In this document: piece by piece, positions 1 to 6,213 of the stretch
Layout: every line of letters begins with the position of its first letter
Position numbering within the stretch: the first letter of the stretch is position 1
Source of the DNA: Oscillospiraceae bacterium
Lineage (GTDB): Bacteria; Bacillota; Clostridia; Oscillospirales; UBA929
Direction: 5' to 3'
Length of the DNA: 8,595 nt
Assembly: GCA_031282535.1 (NCBI GenBank)
Contig: JAITDM010000106.1
Coordinates: 1 to 8,595, forward strand
Translations under genes and position numbers: made by a program
The notes under the pieces: model-generated
Databases searched by the model: none
What the model was told of the DNA's origin: nothing
The model's input: the letters and a program-made list of their open reading frames with translations, nothing else

Positions 1-82
1 TGTAGATGTCCTTCGGCAGTCTCTGCCGCATGACCTCGTCGCCAAACACCATGCTGCCAAACGTCTGTACCAGGTCCGCCAT
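1..82 (-). CDS. glnN: Type III glutamine synthetase, N-terminal fragment (runs off the left edge)
   Basis: Read on the minus strand from the ATG at 82-80, the 27 visible codons begin MADLVQTFGSMVFGDEVM and continue with RQRLPKDIY. This matches my memory of the conserved N-terminus of clostridial and Bacteroides type III glutamine synthetases (consensus like FGSMVFNDKVMRERLPK). These are roughly 700-residue enzymes that condense glutamate and ammonia to glutamine using ATP in the cytoplasm. The start is supported by a GGGAGGG ribosome binding site at 89-95, six bases upstream, and by a strong promoter at 161-189. Everything beyond residue 27 lies outside the window, so no catalytic residue can be checked. 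It is co-directional with the ABC genes upstream but has its own promoter. The identification rests on a short but characteristic block. Confidence 0.85.
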   Translation of the reverse strand, partial: MADLVQTFGSMVFGDEVMRQRLPKDIY

Positions 83-88
83 AAGTAA

Positions 89-95
89 CCCTCCC
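89..95 (-). promoter_or_regulatory. Ribosome binding site of glnN
   Basis: GGGAGGG on the minus strand, six bases before the ATG at 82. It fixes the start of the partial glutamine synthetase gene, as no other ATG with a comparable site lies nearby. Confidence 0.8.
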
Positions 96-109
96 ACGAT
101 CAAGATAAA

Positions 110-145
110 CAAAGCGCCAGGGACAAACCGCCCACAGCGCCTTTG
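110..145 (-). promoter_or_regulatory. Stem-loop in the glnN leader
   Basis: The predicted 5' untranslated region of glnN (about 70 nt) contains complementary arms CAAAGGCGC (145-137) and GCGCTTTG (117-110), which pair with one bulged base. An inner GGG/CCC pairing (133-131 with 122-120) extends the stem. On the transcript the stem is followed by a run with several U residues (TTTATCTT), so it resembles a weak intrinsic terminator or attenuator. I cannot assign it to a known riboswitch or ANTAR target class. It may simply be an mRNA-stabilising hairpin. Confidence 0.4.
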
Positions 146-160
146 CTGACGATATACTAC

Positions 161-189
161 AATATAACAACCTCAGCGCGTCTTGTCAA
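161..189 (-). promoter_or_regulatory. Sigma-A-type promoter of glnN
   Basis: Minus strand: -35 TTGACA (189-184), 17-bp spacer, -10 TATATT (166-161). The hexamers are perfect and near-perfect and the spacing is optimal. Transcription would start near 154, giving a leader of about 70 nt. It lies only 45 bp downstream of the ABC gene stop, so glnN can be transcribed independently of the ABC unit. Confidence 0.8.
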
Positions 190-202
190 GAGGAAATTAA
201 AA

Positions 203-246
203 CAATGGAGAATTCATAATGCATAATGCATAATTCATAATGCATT
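203..246. repeat. AT-rich dispersed repeat, copy 1
   Basis: A 44-bp AT-rich tract in otherwise GC-rich DNA. It begins CAATGGAGAA and ends AATGCATT, and the interior is built from degenerate units (ATTCATAATGC, ATAATGC). The same outer blocks bound a second copy at 8510-8546 in the same orientation. The stop codon (TGA, 237-235) and last four codons of the second ABC gene lie inside it. Similar low-complexity GAGAATTGAGAATT / CATAATGCATAAT tracts occur between genes in many Clostridia genomes, from general recollection. Their origin (decayed miniature element or slippage product) is not known to me. Confidence 0.65.
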
Positions 247-2004
247 ATTTCCTTTTTTTGGCGCGCCGACTGCCCAGCCGAGACTGTCCTGCTGGATCTG
301 GTAGAGGCGCGCGAATAGGCCGTTTCGGGCGAGCAATTGTTCGCCCGTGCCCTCCTCCACCAGCCTGCCGTTCTCCAAAACCGCGATTTTGTCGGCGCCG
401 ACCACCGTGCGCAGCCGGTGGGCGATGACAATGACCGTGCGGCCTTTGACCAGTTCTGAAATCGCCGCCTGTATCTGCGTCTCGTTTTCCGGGTCTAGGC
501 TGGCCGTGGCCTCGTCGAGCAGGACAATGGGCGCGTTTTTGAGCAGGGCGCGGGCGATGGAGATGCGCTGGCGCTCGCCGCCGGAGAGCGTGGAGCCGTT
601 CTCGCCAATGACCGTCTCAAAGCCCTGCGGCATGGCGCGGATGAATGCGTCGCACCGCGCCAGCTTCGCCGCCGCGTAGATCTCCCCGTCGGTCGCGTCC
701 TTCTTGCCGATGCGGATGTTGTTCATCACCGTGTCGTTGAACAGCACCACGTCCTGGAACACGAAGCTCATATAGCTCATCAGCCGCTCCGGGTCGATCT
801 CGCGGATGTTCCGGCCGCCGATGCGTATCTCGCCCGCCCGCACGTCCCAGAACCGCGCGATCAGACGGGCCACCGTCGTCTTGCCGCTGCCGGACGGCCC
901 CACAAGCGCCGTCACGCTGTTTTGCGGCATCGTCAGGCTGATGCTTCGGATCACGTCCGTCTCGTTGTAGGCAAAGGACACGTCTTTCAGTTCCACCGTG
1001 TAATCGGCGAGCTCCGCCTCCTCGTCGCCGGTCATCGGCGCCTCCTCGCGCAGGGCCTGCATCCGCTTTGTGGATACGAGCATGTAGAAAAACTCCGGCA
1101 GCAGCGTGAGGACCACGATCATCGGCGAATAGATCTTGACGCTGATGATCAGAAACATCAAAAGCGCGATCGGCGAAAGGGTTCCGCCCGTCAGCAACGT
1201 CACGCCCACGAGCGTCACAAGCCCGATGCCCACCTGCAGGATCATCATGGCGAGGGTGGCGAAGACACCCGCGATCAGCTCAAACCTGACGGCCTCTTTC
1301 AGCATGGCGCGCAGGGCGCCTTTCAGCGCGGCGGATTTTTCGCCCGCCAGCCCGAAGGCTTTGACGACCTTGACGCCCTCCAGATATTCCTGCATCTGCT
1401 CCGCGACATCCAGCTTGGCGCGGACGTGGCGCTCGCCGTACTTGCTTTGAATGCCCTTTGTCAGCGCGATCAGCCCGAACGCCGCCGGCAGGGCGGCGAA
1501 CATCGCCAGCGCCATGCGCCAGTCGTAAAACGCAATCAATGCGCAGATCAGCGTAATGGTGATGCTTGTGGCAAAGATCCCCGGCACGACATGGCTCATC
1601 ACCTGTTCTACGGACGCGCAGTCGCCCATGATGTTGGTGGTCAGCTCCGACAGGTCGCGGCGGTTGAAGAAGCTCAGCGGCAGGCGGCGCAGCTTCTCCG
1701 CCACCTCCACGCGGATTTTCTCCGACTCGCTGTAAGCGACTGTGTATGTCTTGCGGTACTCATTGGTGTAGACAAAAAAATAGAGGACGGCGGCGCCCGC
1801 GCCCGCGCCCAGCCAGAGCCAGAGCTGGTTTGTGTCGAGCGTCCCGCCGTCCGTCAGGGGCCGCAAGAGCAGGGTGATGACCTGAACGGCAATCCCGAAG
1901 GGCAGGAACATGCAGAGATTGGACAGCACGGCCGCGAACACGCCGCGCTTCATGTCCTTGTAGCCGCCCTCCGACAGCCTGAGCAGCTTCTTAATGCCGA
2001 ACAT
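235..2004 (-). CDS. ABC half-transporter (TMD-NBD fusion), second subunit of a probable heterodimer
   Basis: The 589-residue protein has the usual length and order for a type I exporter-fold half-transporter: a membrane domain (about residues 20-310, about six helices), then an ATPase domain. Visible ATPase motifs are Walker A GPSGSGKT (369-376), Q-loop Gln417, signature LSGGE (473-477), Walker B IVLLDE (493-498) with the catalytic Glu, the SLDPENE D-loop and H-loop His529. All are canonical. The ATG at 2004 has an ideal GGAGGTGA site (2018-2011, 6-base spacing) and overlaps the end of the first ABC gene by 14 bp, implying translational coupling. The partners probably form a heterodimer in the cytoplasmic membrane. 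The fold is shared by drug and peptide exporters and by YbtPQ/IrtAB metallophore importers, so cargo and direction cannot be read from the sequence. The C-terminal residues NNAL are encoded by the AT-rich repeat. Confidence 0.95.
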   Translation of the reverse strand: MFGIKKLLRLSEGGYKDMKRGVFAAVLSNLCMFLPFGIAVQVITLLLRPLTDGGTLDTNQLWLWLGAGAGAAVLYFFVYTNEYRKTYTVAYSESEKIRVEVAEKLRRLPLSFFNRRDLSELTTNIMGDCASVEQVMSHVVPGIFATSITITLICALIAFYDWRMALAMFAALPAAFGLIALTKGIQSKYGERHVRAKLDVAEQMQEYLEGVKVVKAFGLAGEKSAALKGALRAMLKEAVRFELIAGVFATLAMMILQVGIGLVTLVGVTLLTGGTLSPIALLMFLIISVKIYSPMIVVLTLLPEFFYMLVSTKRMQALREEAPMTGDEEAELADYTVELKDVSFAYNETDVIRSISLTMPQNSVTALVGPSGSGKTTVARLIARFWDVRAGEIRIGGRNIREIDPERLMSYMSFVFQDVVLFNDTVMNNIRIGKKDATDGEIYAAAKLARCDAFIRAMPQGFETVIGENGSTLSGGERQRISIARALLKNAPIVLLDEATASLDPENETQIQAAISELVKGRTVIVIAHRLRTVVGADKIAVLENGRLVEEGTGEQLLARNGLFARLYQIQQDSLGWAVGAPKKGNNAL

Positions 2005-3859
2005 CTGCGGTCACCTCCGTTTTTTCACCCCGCCGGGCGGGCATGACGCGGCGCCCGGCCAGCGTCCAGTCCATGGCGCCGGTGTATTGCTCCCACATGC
2101 GGCTGTACCGTCCGTTTGCCTTGACCAGCGAATCATGCGTGCCTTCCTCCGCGATTTTCCCGCCGTCCACCACGAGGATTTTGTTCGCGCCCCGCACGGT
2201 GGAAAGCCTGTGGGCGATGATGATGACGGTCTTGTCCCGCATCAGCTCCGAGAGCGCCCGCTGTATCTTCCGCTCGTTCTCCGGGTCGGCGAAGGCGGTG
2301 GCCTCGTCCAGCACGAGAATCGGCGCGTTCTTCAAAATCGCCCGGGCGATGACGATCCGCTGCCGCTCGCCCCCGGAGAGGTGTACGCCGGCGGAACCAA
2401 TGACGGTGTCGTAGCCCTGCGGCAGTTTTTCGACAAATTCGTGGCACTGTGCGGCTTGGGCGGCGGCCATGGCCTGGGCCCGCGAGGCGTTTTTGTCGCC
2501 GATCAGGATGTTGTCAAGGATGCTCTGCTTGAAAAGAAACACCTCCTGAAACACGAAGCCCACGATGGACATCAGATCGCCGCCCGGCATCTCCCGGATG
2601 TCGGCGCCGCCGATCTTGACCGCGCCCCCGGTGACATCATAGAAGCGCGGAATCAGGTGGGCGATGGTGGACTTGCCGCTCCCGGAAGGCCCCACCAGCG
2701 CCGTGATCTCGCCCTGTTTGGCTGTGAAGCCGACCCCCTTTAGCGCGGGGATTTCGTTTTCGCCCTCGCCCGCGTAAGAGAAAACGACGTTTTCAAAGGA
2801 CACCGAATACCCCTTGGCCGTCTTGGGATGCTCCGTTTCGGGCAGCGGCCGCTCGGCCAGCATCTTGTCCATCCGCTCGATGCCGTCCGCGACCTGCCTG
2901 CCCATCTGCGACACGTACATCAGCTTGGTAAACGGCGTCGCCAGCGAGAAAGAAAACAGGATATAAAACACCGCCGCCAGCGCGAATGTCCCATAATCCT
3001 CCGCGCCGCCCGCGATGAATATGATCGCGGGAATCAGGAACACGTACACATGCCCTATGATGGTCATGAACGCAGACATGAATTTCTCAAAGGTCATCGT
3101 ATAGGATATGCAAAACCGCCCGTAGTTCTCGATGGTTTCGTGAAATTTGCGGAAGGAGTAAATGGTCTGGTTGAAGGCCTTGACCACCGAAATGCCGCGC
3201 ACATATTCCACGGAGGCGTTGCTCATGTCCTCCAGCGAATCCTGATACAGCTTGATGAATTTCTTCGATTTATCGCCGCCGTAGGCCGTCATCTGGATGC
3301 CGTACGCGATGAGAATGGGGACGAAGCTCGCCAGGCCCAGCCGCCAGTCGAACAGGAACAGGACGACGAGCGTGAAGACGGGCATGGCGAAGGAGCCGAA
3401 CAGATCGGGCAGCTGGTGCGCCACAAAGCCCTCCAGCTTTTCGATGTTTTCATCGACGATCTTGCGCAGCTTCCCCGTGGCGTTCGCGCTGTGGAAGCCC
3501 AGCGGCAGGGACGCGATGTGCTCCGCGTACGCCAGCTTCAGCTCGTACTGCGTACTGAACGCCGCCAGATGGCTGCACATCAGCGCGAGGAAGTTCAAGA
3601 GGATCGCCCCCACCGCGCCCCCCGCCGCGAGCCACCCGAACCGCAGCATATACGCCGTGTCGAGCGCGTCCAGGTCGGTGAAATGGGCGACAAGTTCCCG
3701 GATAATGTAATAGATGGCGATGAACGGTGTGAACGACACCGCGACGCTGAGCACCGCCAGCACGCAGGCGCATACGATCAGCCCCTTCTTCCGCGCACCC
3801 AGCTCCATCAGCCGCGCCATGCCCGTCTTGCCCGGTGCGGGTATTCCATTTTTATCCAT
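1991..3859 (-). CDS. ABC half-transporter (TMD-NBD fusion), first subunit of a probable heterodimer
   Basis: The 622-residue protein has a short cytoplasmic N-terminus, about six membrane segments (residues 27-50, 75-97, 155-190, 262-310) and an ATPase domain. Visible motifs are Walker A GPSGSGKS (390-397), Q-loop Gln438, signature LSGGE (494-498), Walker B ILVLDE (514-519) with catalytic Glu519, and H-loop His550. The D-loop reads FADP rather than the usual SLDP/SALD, a small departure. Both subunits therefore look capable of ATP hydrolysis, unlike many heterodimeric exporters that have one degenerate site. The ATG at 3859 overlaps the methyltransferase stop codon by 8 bp and is preceded by AAAGGGG. 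The pair is most like the YbtPQ/IrtAB group by general resemblance and by its link to a YbtA/PchR-like regulator; this is inference, not a measured relationship. Confidence 0.95.
   Translation of the reverse strand: MDKNGIPAPGKTGMARLMELGARKKGLIVCACVLAVLSVAVSFTPFIAIYYIIRELVAHFTDLDALDTAYMLRFGWLAAGGAVGAILLNFLALMCSHLAAFSTQYELKLAYAEHIASLPLGFHSANATGKLRKIVDENIEKLEGFVAHQLPDLFGSFAMPVFTLVVLFLFDWRLGLASFVPILIAYGIQMTAYGGDKSKKFIKLYQDSLEDMSNASVEYVRGISVVKAFNQTIYSFRKFHETIENYGRFCISYTMTFEKFMSAFMTIIGHVYVFLIPAIIFIAGGAEDYGTFALAAVFYILFSFSLATPFTKLMYVSQMGRQVADGIERMDKMLAERPLPETEHPKTAKGYSVSFENVVFSYAGEGENEIPALKGVGFTAKQGEITALVGPSGSGKSTIAHLIPRFYDVTGGAVKIGGADIREMPGGDLMSIVGFVFQEVFLFKQSILDNILIGDKNASRAQAMAAAQAAQCHEFVEKLPQGYDTVIGSAGVHLSGGERQRIVIARAILKNAPILVLDEATAFADPENERKIQRALSELMRDKTVIIIAHRLSTVRGANKILVVDGGKIAEEGTHDSLVKANGRYSRMWEQYTGAMDWTLAGRRVMPARRGEKTEVTADVRH
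2011..2018 (-). promoter_or_regulatory. Strong ribosome binding site of the second ABC gene, inside the first ABC gene
   Basis: GGAGGTGA on the minus strand, 6 bases before the ATG at 2004 and entirely within the coding end of the upstream ABC gene. It settles the start of the downstream gene and supports balanced translation of the two subunits from one mRNA. Confidence 0.85.
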
Positions 3860-4709
3860 TTTTGGCGCCCCTTTCTTGCGGCCCGTCGCCCCACGTCAGG
3901 CTGACGATCAGTCCCATTTTCAGTGCCTCCATCCCCCACATGCTCACCCGGGAGGAGCGCTTGAAACGCTTGTCTTTTTGCAAACCGCCAAAAAACGGGG
4001 TGTTCTCGACGGCGCGGATTTTCGGCGACCAGCTTTTCAGCTTTTGTGTGTCGTTTACGTAAAAATACATCTCGGAGCCCTTGTTGCCGGTTTTGCGCAC
4101 CATGCGGTTGGAAATGGAGACGGCCGTCTTCGACTGCGCGTCGAAGGAGAGCTCGCCCGCCGGGAAATGCGCCGCGATGCGGCCCGTCAGCGCCCGCAGC
4201 TGCGTCTCCGCAAAGTAGTAGAACAGCCCGCCCGCGATGATGCACACGCTGCCGTCGGCGGCCTCGACGTCGCCGAGCCAGGTGTAGTCGAACACCGACT
4301 TGGCGATGTCCGCGCCGCGCCGCGGCGCGGGGATGAACCGGCGCCTGAGCGCCATCGCGTCCGGCAGGTCGATGTTGTACCAGCGGACGGCGCCGTCGTC
4401 CACACGGCTGTACGTCGTGTCGAGCCCCGCCCCAAGGTTCACGACCGTGCCGCCCGGGTGCTTGCGTATGTACGCGAGGCAGCGCTCGTCGAGCCGTTTG
4501 GCGCGGAGCAGACAGCAGAGACTCGCGTACTCCGTGCCGTAGGATTTGTCGATGTGCGTGAAGTCGTAGTCCATGCTGTCGACAATCCGAATCGCCTCGT
4601 CGTCGCGCAGAATGTCCGGGAACAGGCGGCTCGCTTTGGCGCGCCCGTACAGGGCCAGCAGCATGGTGGATTGCACGGTTTGATCCGGCAGCCCGGTTTT
4701 GTTCTCCAT
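3852..4709 (-). CDS. Class I SAM-dependent methyltransferase, LCM/TcmP-like (COG3315, PF04072 type)
   Basis: The 285-residue protein carries the motif I block VVNLGAGLDTTYSRVD (about 89-104), which binds S-adenosylmethionine. It is followed by WYNIDLPDAMALRRRFI (110-126), where the acidic residue after the second strand would contact the ribose. LGAGLDT-YRVD followed by a YNIDLPD-type block is typical of the leucine carboxyl methyltransferase/polyketide O-methyltransferase family. These methylate carboxyl or hydroxyl groups, often on secondary metabolites. No signal peptide or membrane segment is evident. The ATG at 4709 follows AAAGGAG at a rather long spacing of 11 bases. The gene ends 8 bp inside the first ABC gene, so it is probably co-translated with the transporter, suggesting it modifies the transported compound or a partner in that pathway. 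The substrate is unknown. Confidence 0.85.
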   Translation of the reverse strand: MENKTGLPDQTVQSTMLLALYGRAKASRLFPDILRDDEAIRIVDSMDYDFTHIDKSYGTEYASLCCLLRAKRLDERCLAYIRKHPGGTVVNLGAGLDTTYSRVDDGAVRWYNIDLPDAMALRRRFIPAPRRGADIAKSVFDYTWLGDVEAADGSVCIIAGGLFYYFAETQLRALTGRIAAHFPAGELSFDAQSKTAVSISNRMVRKTGNKGSEMYFYVNDTQKLKSWSPKIRAVENTPFFGGLQKDKRFKRSSRVSMWGMEALKMGLIVSLTWGDGPQERGAKNG

Positions 4710-4735
4710 ATCGGCATGTTCTCCTTTCCCCCGAA

Positions 4736-4751
4736 GCTGTCCGCGGACAGC
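4736..4751. promoter_or_regulatory. 16-bp perfect palindrome upstream of the methyltransferase gene
   Basis: GCTGTCCGCGGACAGC is an exact 16-bp palindrome, 27 bp before the methyltransferase ATG and just before its ribosome binding site. It could be an operator for a dimeric regulator, or an RNA hairpin that exposes the downstream AAAGGAG site. It does not match the 14-bp palindrome in the regulator promoter. Confidence 0.45.
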
Positions 4752-4762
4752 CCGAACGCGGC

Positions 4763-4802
4763 GCCGGCGGCCAAGCGCGGCTAGCAGCGGCTAACCGCCG
4801 GC
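4763..4802 (-). promoter_or_regulatory. GC-rich inverted repeat in the methyltransferase leader
   Basis: Arms GCCGGCGG (4802-4795) and CCGCCGGC (4770-4763) match perfectly over 8 bp around a 24-nt loop, which itself contains GCGG-TTAG-CCGC. There is no U-tract after it on the minus strand, so it is not a convincing intrinsic terminator. In such GC-rich DNA the pairing may be fortuitous. Confidence 0.3.
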
Positions 4803-4836
4803 CAAAAAGGAAGCCGCCGACCGTCGTTGCGGCTCC

Positions 4837-4845
4837 AGTATACCA
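4837..4845 (-). promoter_or_regulatory. Possible extended -10 promoter for the methyltransferase-ABC unit
   Basis: Minus strand TGGTATACT (4845-4837) fits an extended -10 element (TGN followed by TATACT) in the 159-bp gap between the regulator and methyltransferase genes. No good -35 hexamer is present 17 bp upstream (AACGCC). Transcription would begin near 4830, giving a 120-nt leader. The unit could instead be read through from the regulator promoter. Confidence 0.35.
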
Positions 4846-4868
4846 CGGCCGTCCGCCGCGGCGTTATC

Positions 4869-6065
4869 TCATTCGGACGCGTGCTGCTGGTTTTGGACAG
4901 AAACTTTCCGGTAATCGGACGGCGCCATCCCCACGGCGGTTTTGAACGCCGCCGAAAACTGCGTGTGGCTGTCGTAGCCCACCTTCGCGGCGATGTCGGC
5001 AATCGCCTCGTTTGTCCCGCGGAGCAGCGCGGCGGCCGTCTGCATGCGGTATTCGCGCATATAGGCGTGAATCGGCGCGCCAAACACCGATTTGAAGCAG
5101 CTCTTCATGGTGGTCAGCGGAATCTGAAACCGCTGCGACAGCTCCCCCAGCGTAAACTGTTTGTCCAGCCGCGCCGTCATATAGTCGCGCATGGCCTTCA
5201 CCGCCTTGACCCGCGTCTTGTAAAAATAGGGCCGCCCGCTCTCCTCGCCGGGCCTGATCACGCTCAAAAACAGCAGCAGCTCGATCAGTTTCAGCCTGAT
5301 GTAGCTCTCTTTCAGCGCGTCGGGCGCGTTGTAAAGCTCGGAGAATATGTGCGAAACCGCCTCGGAGCCGCGCATGAGAAAGTACGGACGTTGGCCGAGC
5401 AGCCGCTCTTTGATCCCCTGGACGTCGATGCTGGCGGTGCCGAGCAGCGCGGAGACGTCCCCCACCGTCTGGTCCGCGCGGGGGATGTCGGCGACGATGG
5501 AGACGCCGTGGTAATGCGCCAGCGGAAACGCCGACGCCCTGGCCGGCGTCGGCAGCGCGCTGACCACCATGTCGCCGTCGCCGATGTACCCGCATTCGCC
5601 CCAAGGGAACTCGCATTCGAAGCGCCCCTCGCGGCAGTGGTTGATCACCAGCATATTCGCGTCCGGGGCGACGCCGAAGTCGTCGTGCCCCGTGATGCGG
5701 GCCAGGTGCAGGTCGTTGTACATCAGCTGCACGCCCGGAAACACGTCGTACACCGTGGCGAGGCCGTTGCCCGTCTCGTTTTCCAGCTGGTACACCGCGC
5801 AGGCGCCGCTCCTGACAAGGAGTTTGGCGTCCGGGCCGAACCAATCGTACCGCGCGCCGCCGTCCGCACCGGCCGCGTCTTCGTCAAAGGGCGCGCTCTT
5901 TCTGGCGTCGCCGGGCTTTTCCGCGGCGCTCGGGATCCCCCAGGAGCGCCCGAAGCGGATGAGCCCGGCAATCCGACCGTCTTGGCACAGCTTGTGGACG
6001 CGGCGCTCCGAGAGGCCCCACATGGCCGCCGCCTCGCGGACCGACATGTATGCGAGCACGGGCAT
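4869..6065 (-). CDS. AraC/PchR-like transcriptional regulator with an extra N-terminal excisionase-type HTH
   Basis: The 398-residue protein has three parts. Residues 5-50 (YMSVREAAAMWGLSERRVHK onward to IRFGRSWGIP and KPGD) look like the small excisionase/MerR-type HTH domains found as stand-alone proteins in Clostridia. Residues 85-225 form a probable ligand-sensing domain (VFPGVQLMYNDLH, INHCREGRFECEF, HYHGVSI). Residues 287-390 form the AraC double HTH (FTLGELSQRFQIPLTTM, IADIAAKVGYDSHTQFSAAFK, PSDYR). The middle and C-terminal parts recall clostridial AraC proteins of the PchR/YbtA type, which respond to metallophores and control ABC transporters; that comparison is from memory. The start at 6065 has GGGAGGGG abutting the ATG and AAAGGAG 11 bases upstream; a second ATG six codons in lacks a better site. 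It probably activates the adjacent methyltransferase-ABC genes and regulates itself. Confidence 0.9.
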   Translation of the reverse strand: MPVLAYMSVREAAAMWGLSERRVHKLCQDGRIAGLIRFGRSWGIPSAAEKPGDARKSAPFDEDAAGADGGARYDWFGPDAKLLVRSGACAVYQLENETGNGLATVYDVFPGVQLMYNDLHLARITGHDDFGVAPDANMLVINHCREGRFECEFPWGECGYIGDGDMVVSALPTPARASAFPLAHYHGVSIVADIPRADQTVGDVSALLGTASIDVQGIKERLLGQRPYFLMRGSEAVSHIFSELYNAPDALKESYIRLKLIELLLFLSVIRPGEESGRPYFYKTRVKAVKAMRDYMTARLDKQFTLGELSQRFQIPLTTMKSCFKSVFGAPIHAYMREYRMQTAAALLRGTNEAIADIAAKVGYDSHTQFSAAFKTAVGMAPSDYRKVSVQNQQHASE

Positions 6066-6084
6066 CCCCTCCCAAACTCCTTTG

Positions 6085-6103
6085 GTTGTGATCCGTTGTG
6101 ATC
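6085..6103. promoter_or_regulatory. Tandem 9-bp direct repeat, candidate AraC operator
   Basis: GTTGTGATC occurs at 6085-6093 and again at 6095-6103, a 10-bp period that places both copies on the same face of the helix. The pair lies immediately downstream of the regulator -10 box, over the expected transcription start and early leader. A regulator bound here would be positioned to repress its own transcription, a common arrangement for AraC-family proteins. Operator function is inferred. Confidence 0.5.
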
Positions 6104-6133
6104 ATTATAATGCGGATATCCGCACTGTGTCAA
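6104..6133 (-). promoter_or_regulatory. Consensus sigma-A promoter of the AraC-type regulator
   Basis: Minus strand: -35 TTGACA (6133-6128), 18-bp spacer, -10 TATAAT (6109-6104). Both hexamers match consensus exactly; the spacer is one base longer than optimal. The expected start is near 6097 and the leader is about 32 nt. Such a strong core promoter for a regulator usually implies repression, in line with the palindrome inside the spacer. Confidence 0.85.
6111..6124. promoter_or_regulatory. 14-bp perfect palindrome between -35 and -10, candidate operator
   Basis: TGCGGATATCCGCA is an exact palindrome lying wholly within the promoter spacer of the regulator gene. A protein bound here would block RNA polymerase, or could remodel the 18-bp spacer in the way MerR proteins do. 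The binding protein is not identified; the regulator's own N-terminal HTH is one candidate. Confidence 0.55.
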
Positions 6134-6177
6134 GGCGAAAAGGCGCGCGGCTGCCGCGGGCAGGCGATTTCTGCTGG

Positions 6178-6206
6178 TGGACAGGGCGCGCCGGGTGTGG
6201 TACAAT
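6178..6206 (+). promoter_or_regulatory. Promoter of the DUF1934-argS unit
   Basis: -35 TGGACA (6178-6183), 17-bp spacer, extended -10 TGG-TACAAT (6198-6206). Spacing from the -10 puts the transcription start at 6213-6214, essentially on the ATG of the DUF1934 gene. It is divergent from the regulator promoter, with 44 bp between the two -35 boxes. Confidence 0.65.
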
Positions 6207-6213
6207 GGGTGGC

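Noticed and set aside
184..246. CRISPR-like or tandem-repeat array
   Set aside because: The repeated units are only about 10 bp and overlapping, with no spacers and no cas genes nearby.
922..2046. Long plus-strand open frame (374 codons) across the second ABC gene, and a similar one at 2828-3904
   Set aside because: These are antisense to genes with complete ABC motifs. Their products are rich in His, Arg and Gln with no recognisable domain, as expected from GC-rich opposite-strand frames.
4763..4802. Intrinsic terminator of the regulator gene
   Set aside because: No U-tract follows the stem on the minus strand. The run of T residues (4808-4804) lies on the upstream side of the stem.
4827..6101. 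424-codon plus-strand open frame opposite the AraC-type regulator
   Set aside because: Low-complexity Arg/His/Ala-rich translation with no family match. The minus strand encodes a clear AraC protein with promoter and ribosome binding site.
5569..6213. N-terminal extension of the DUF1934 reading frame
   Set aside because: The extension runs antisense through the regulator gene and its promoter. The family-like sequence begins at MDKHVIIS, and a promoter lies directly before it.
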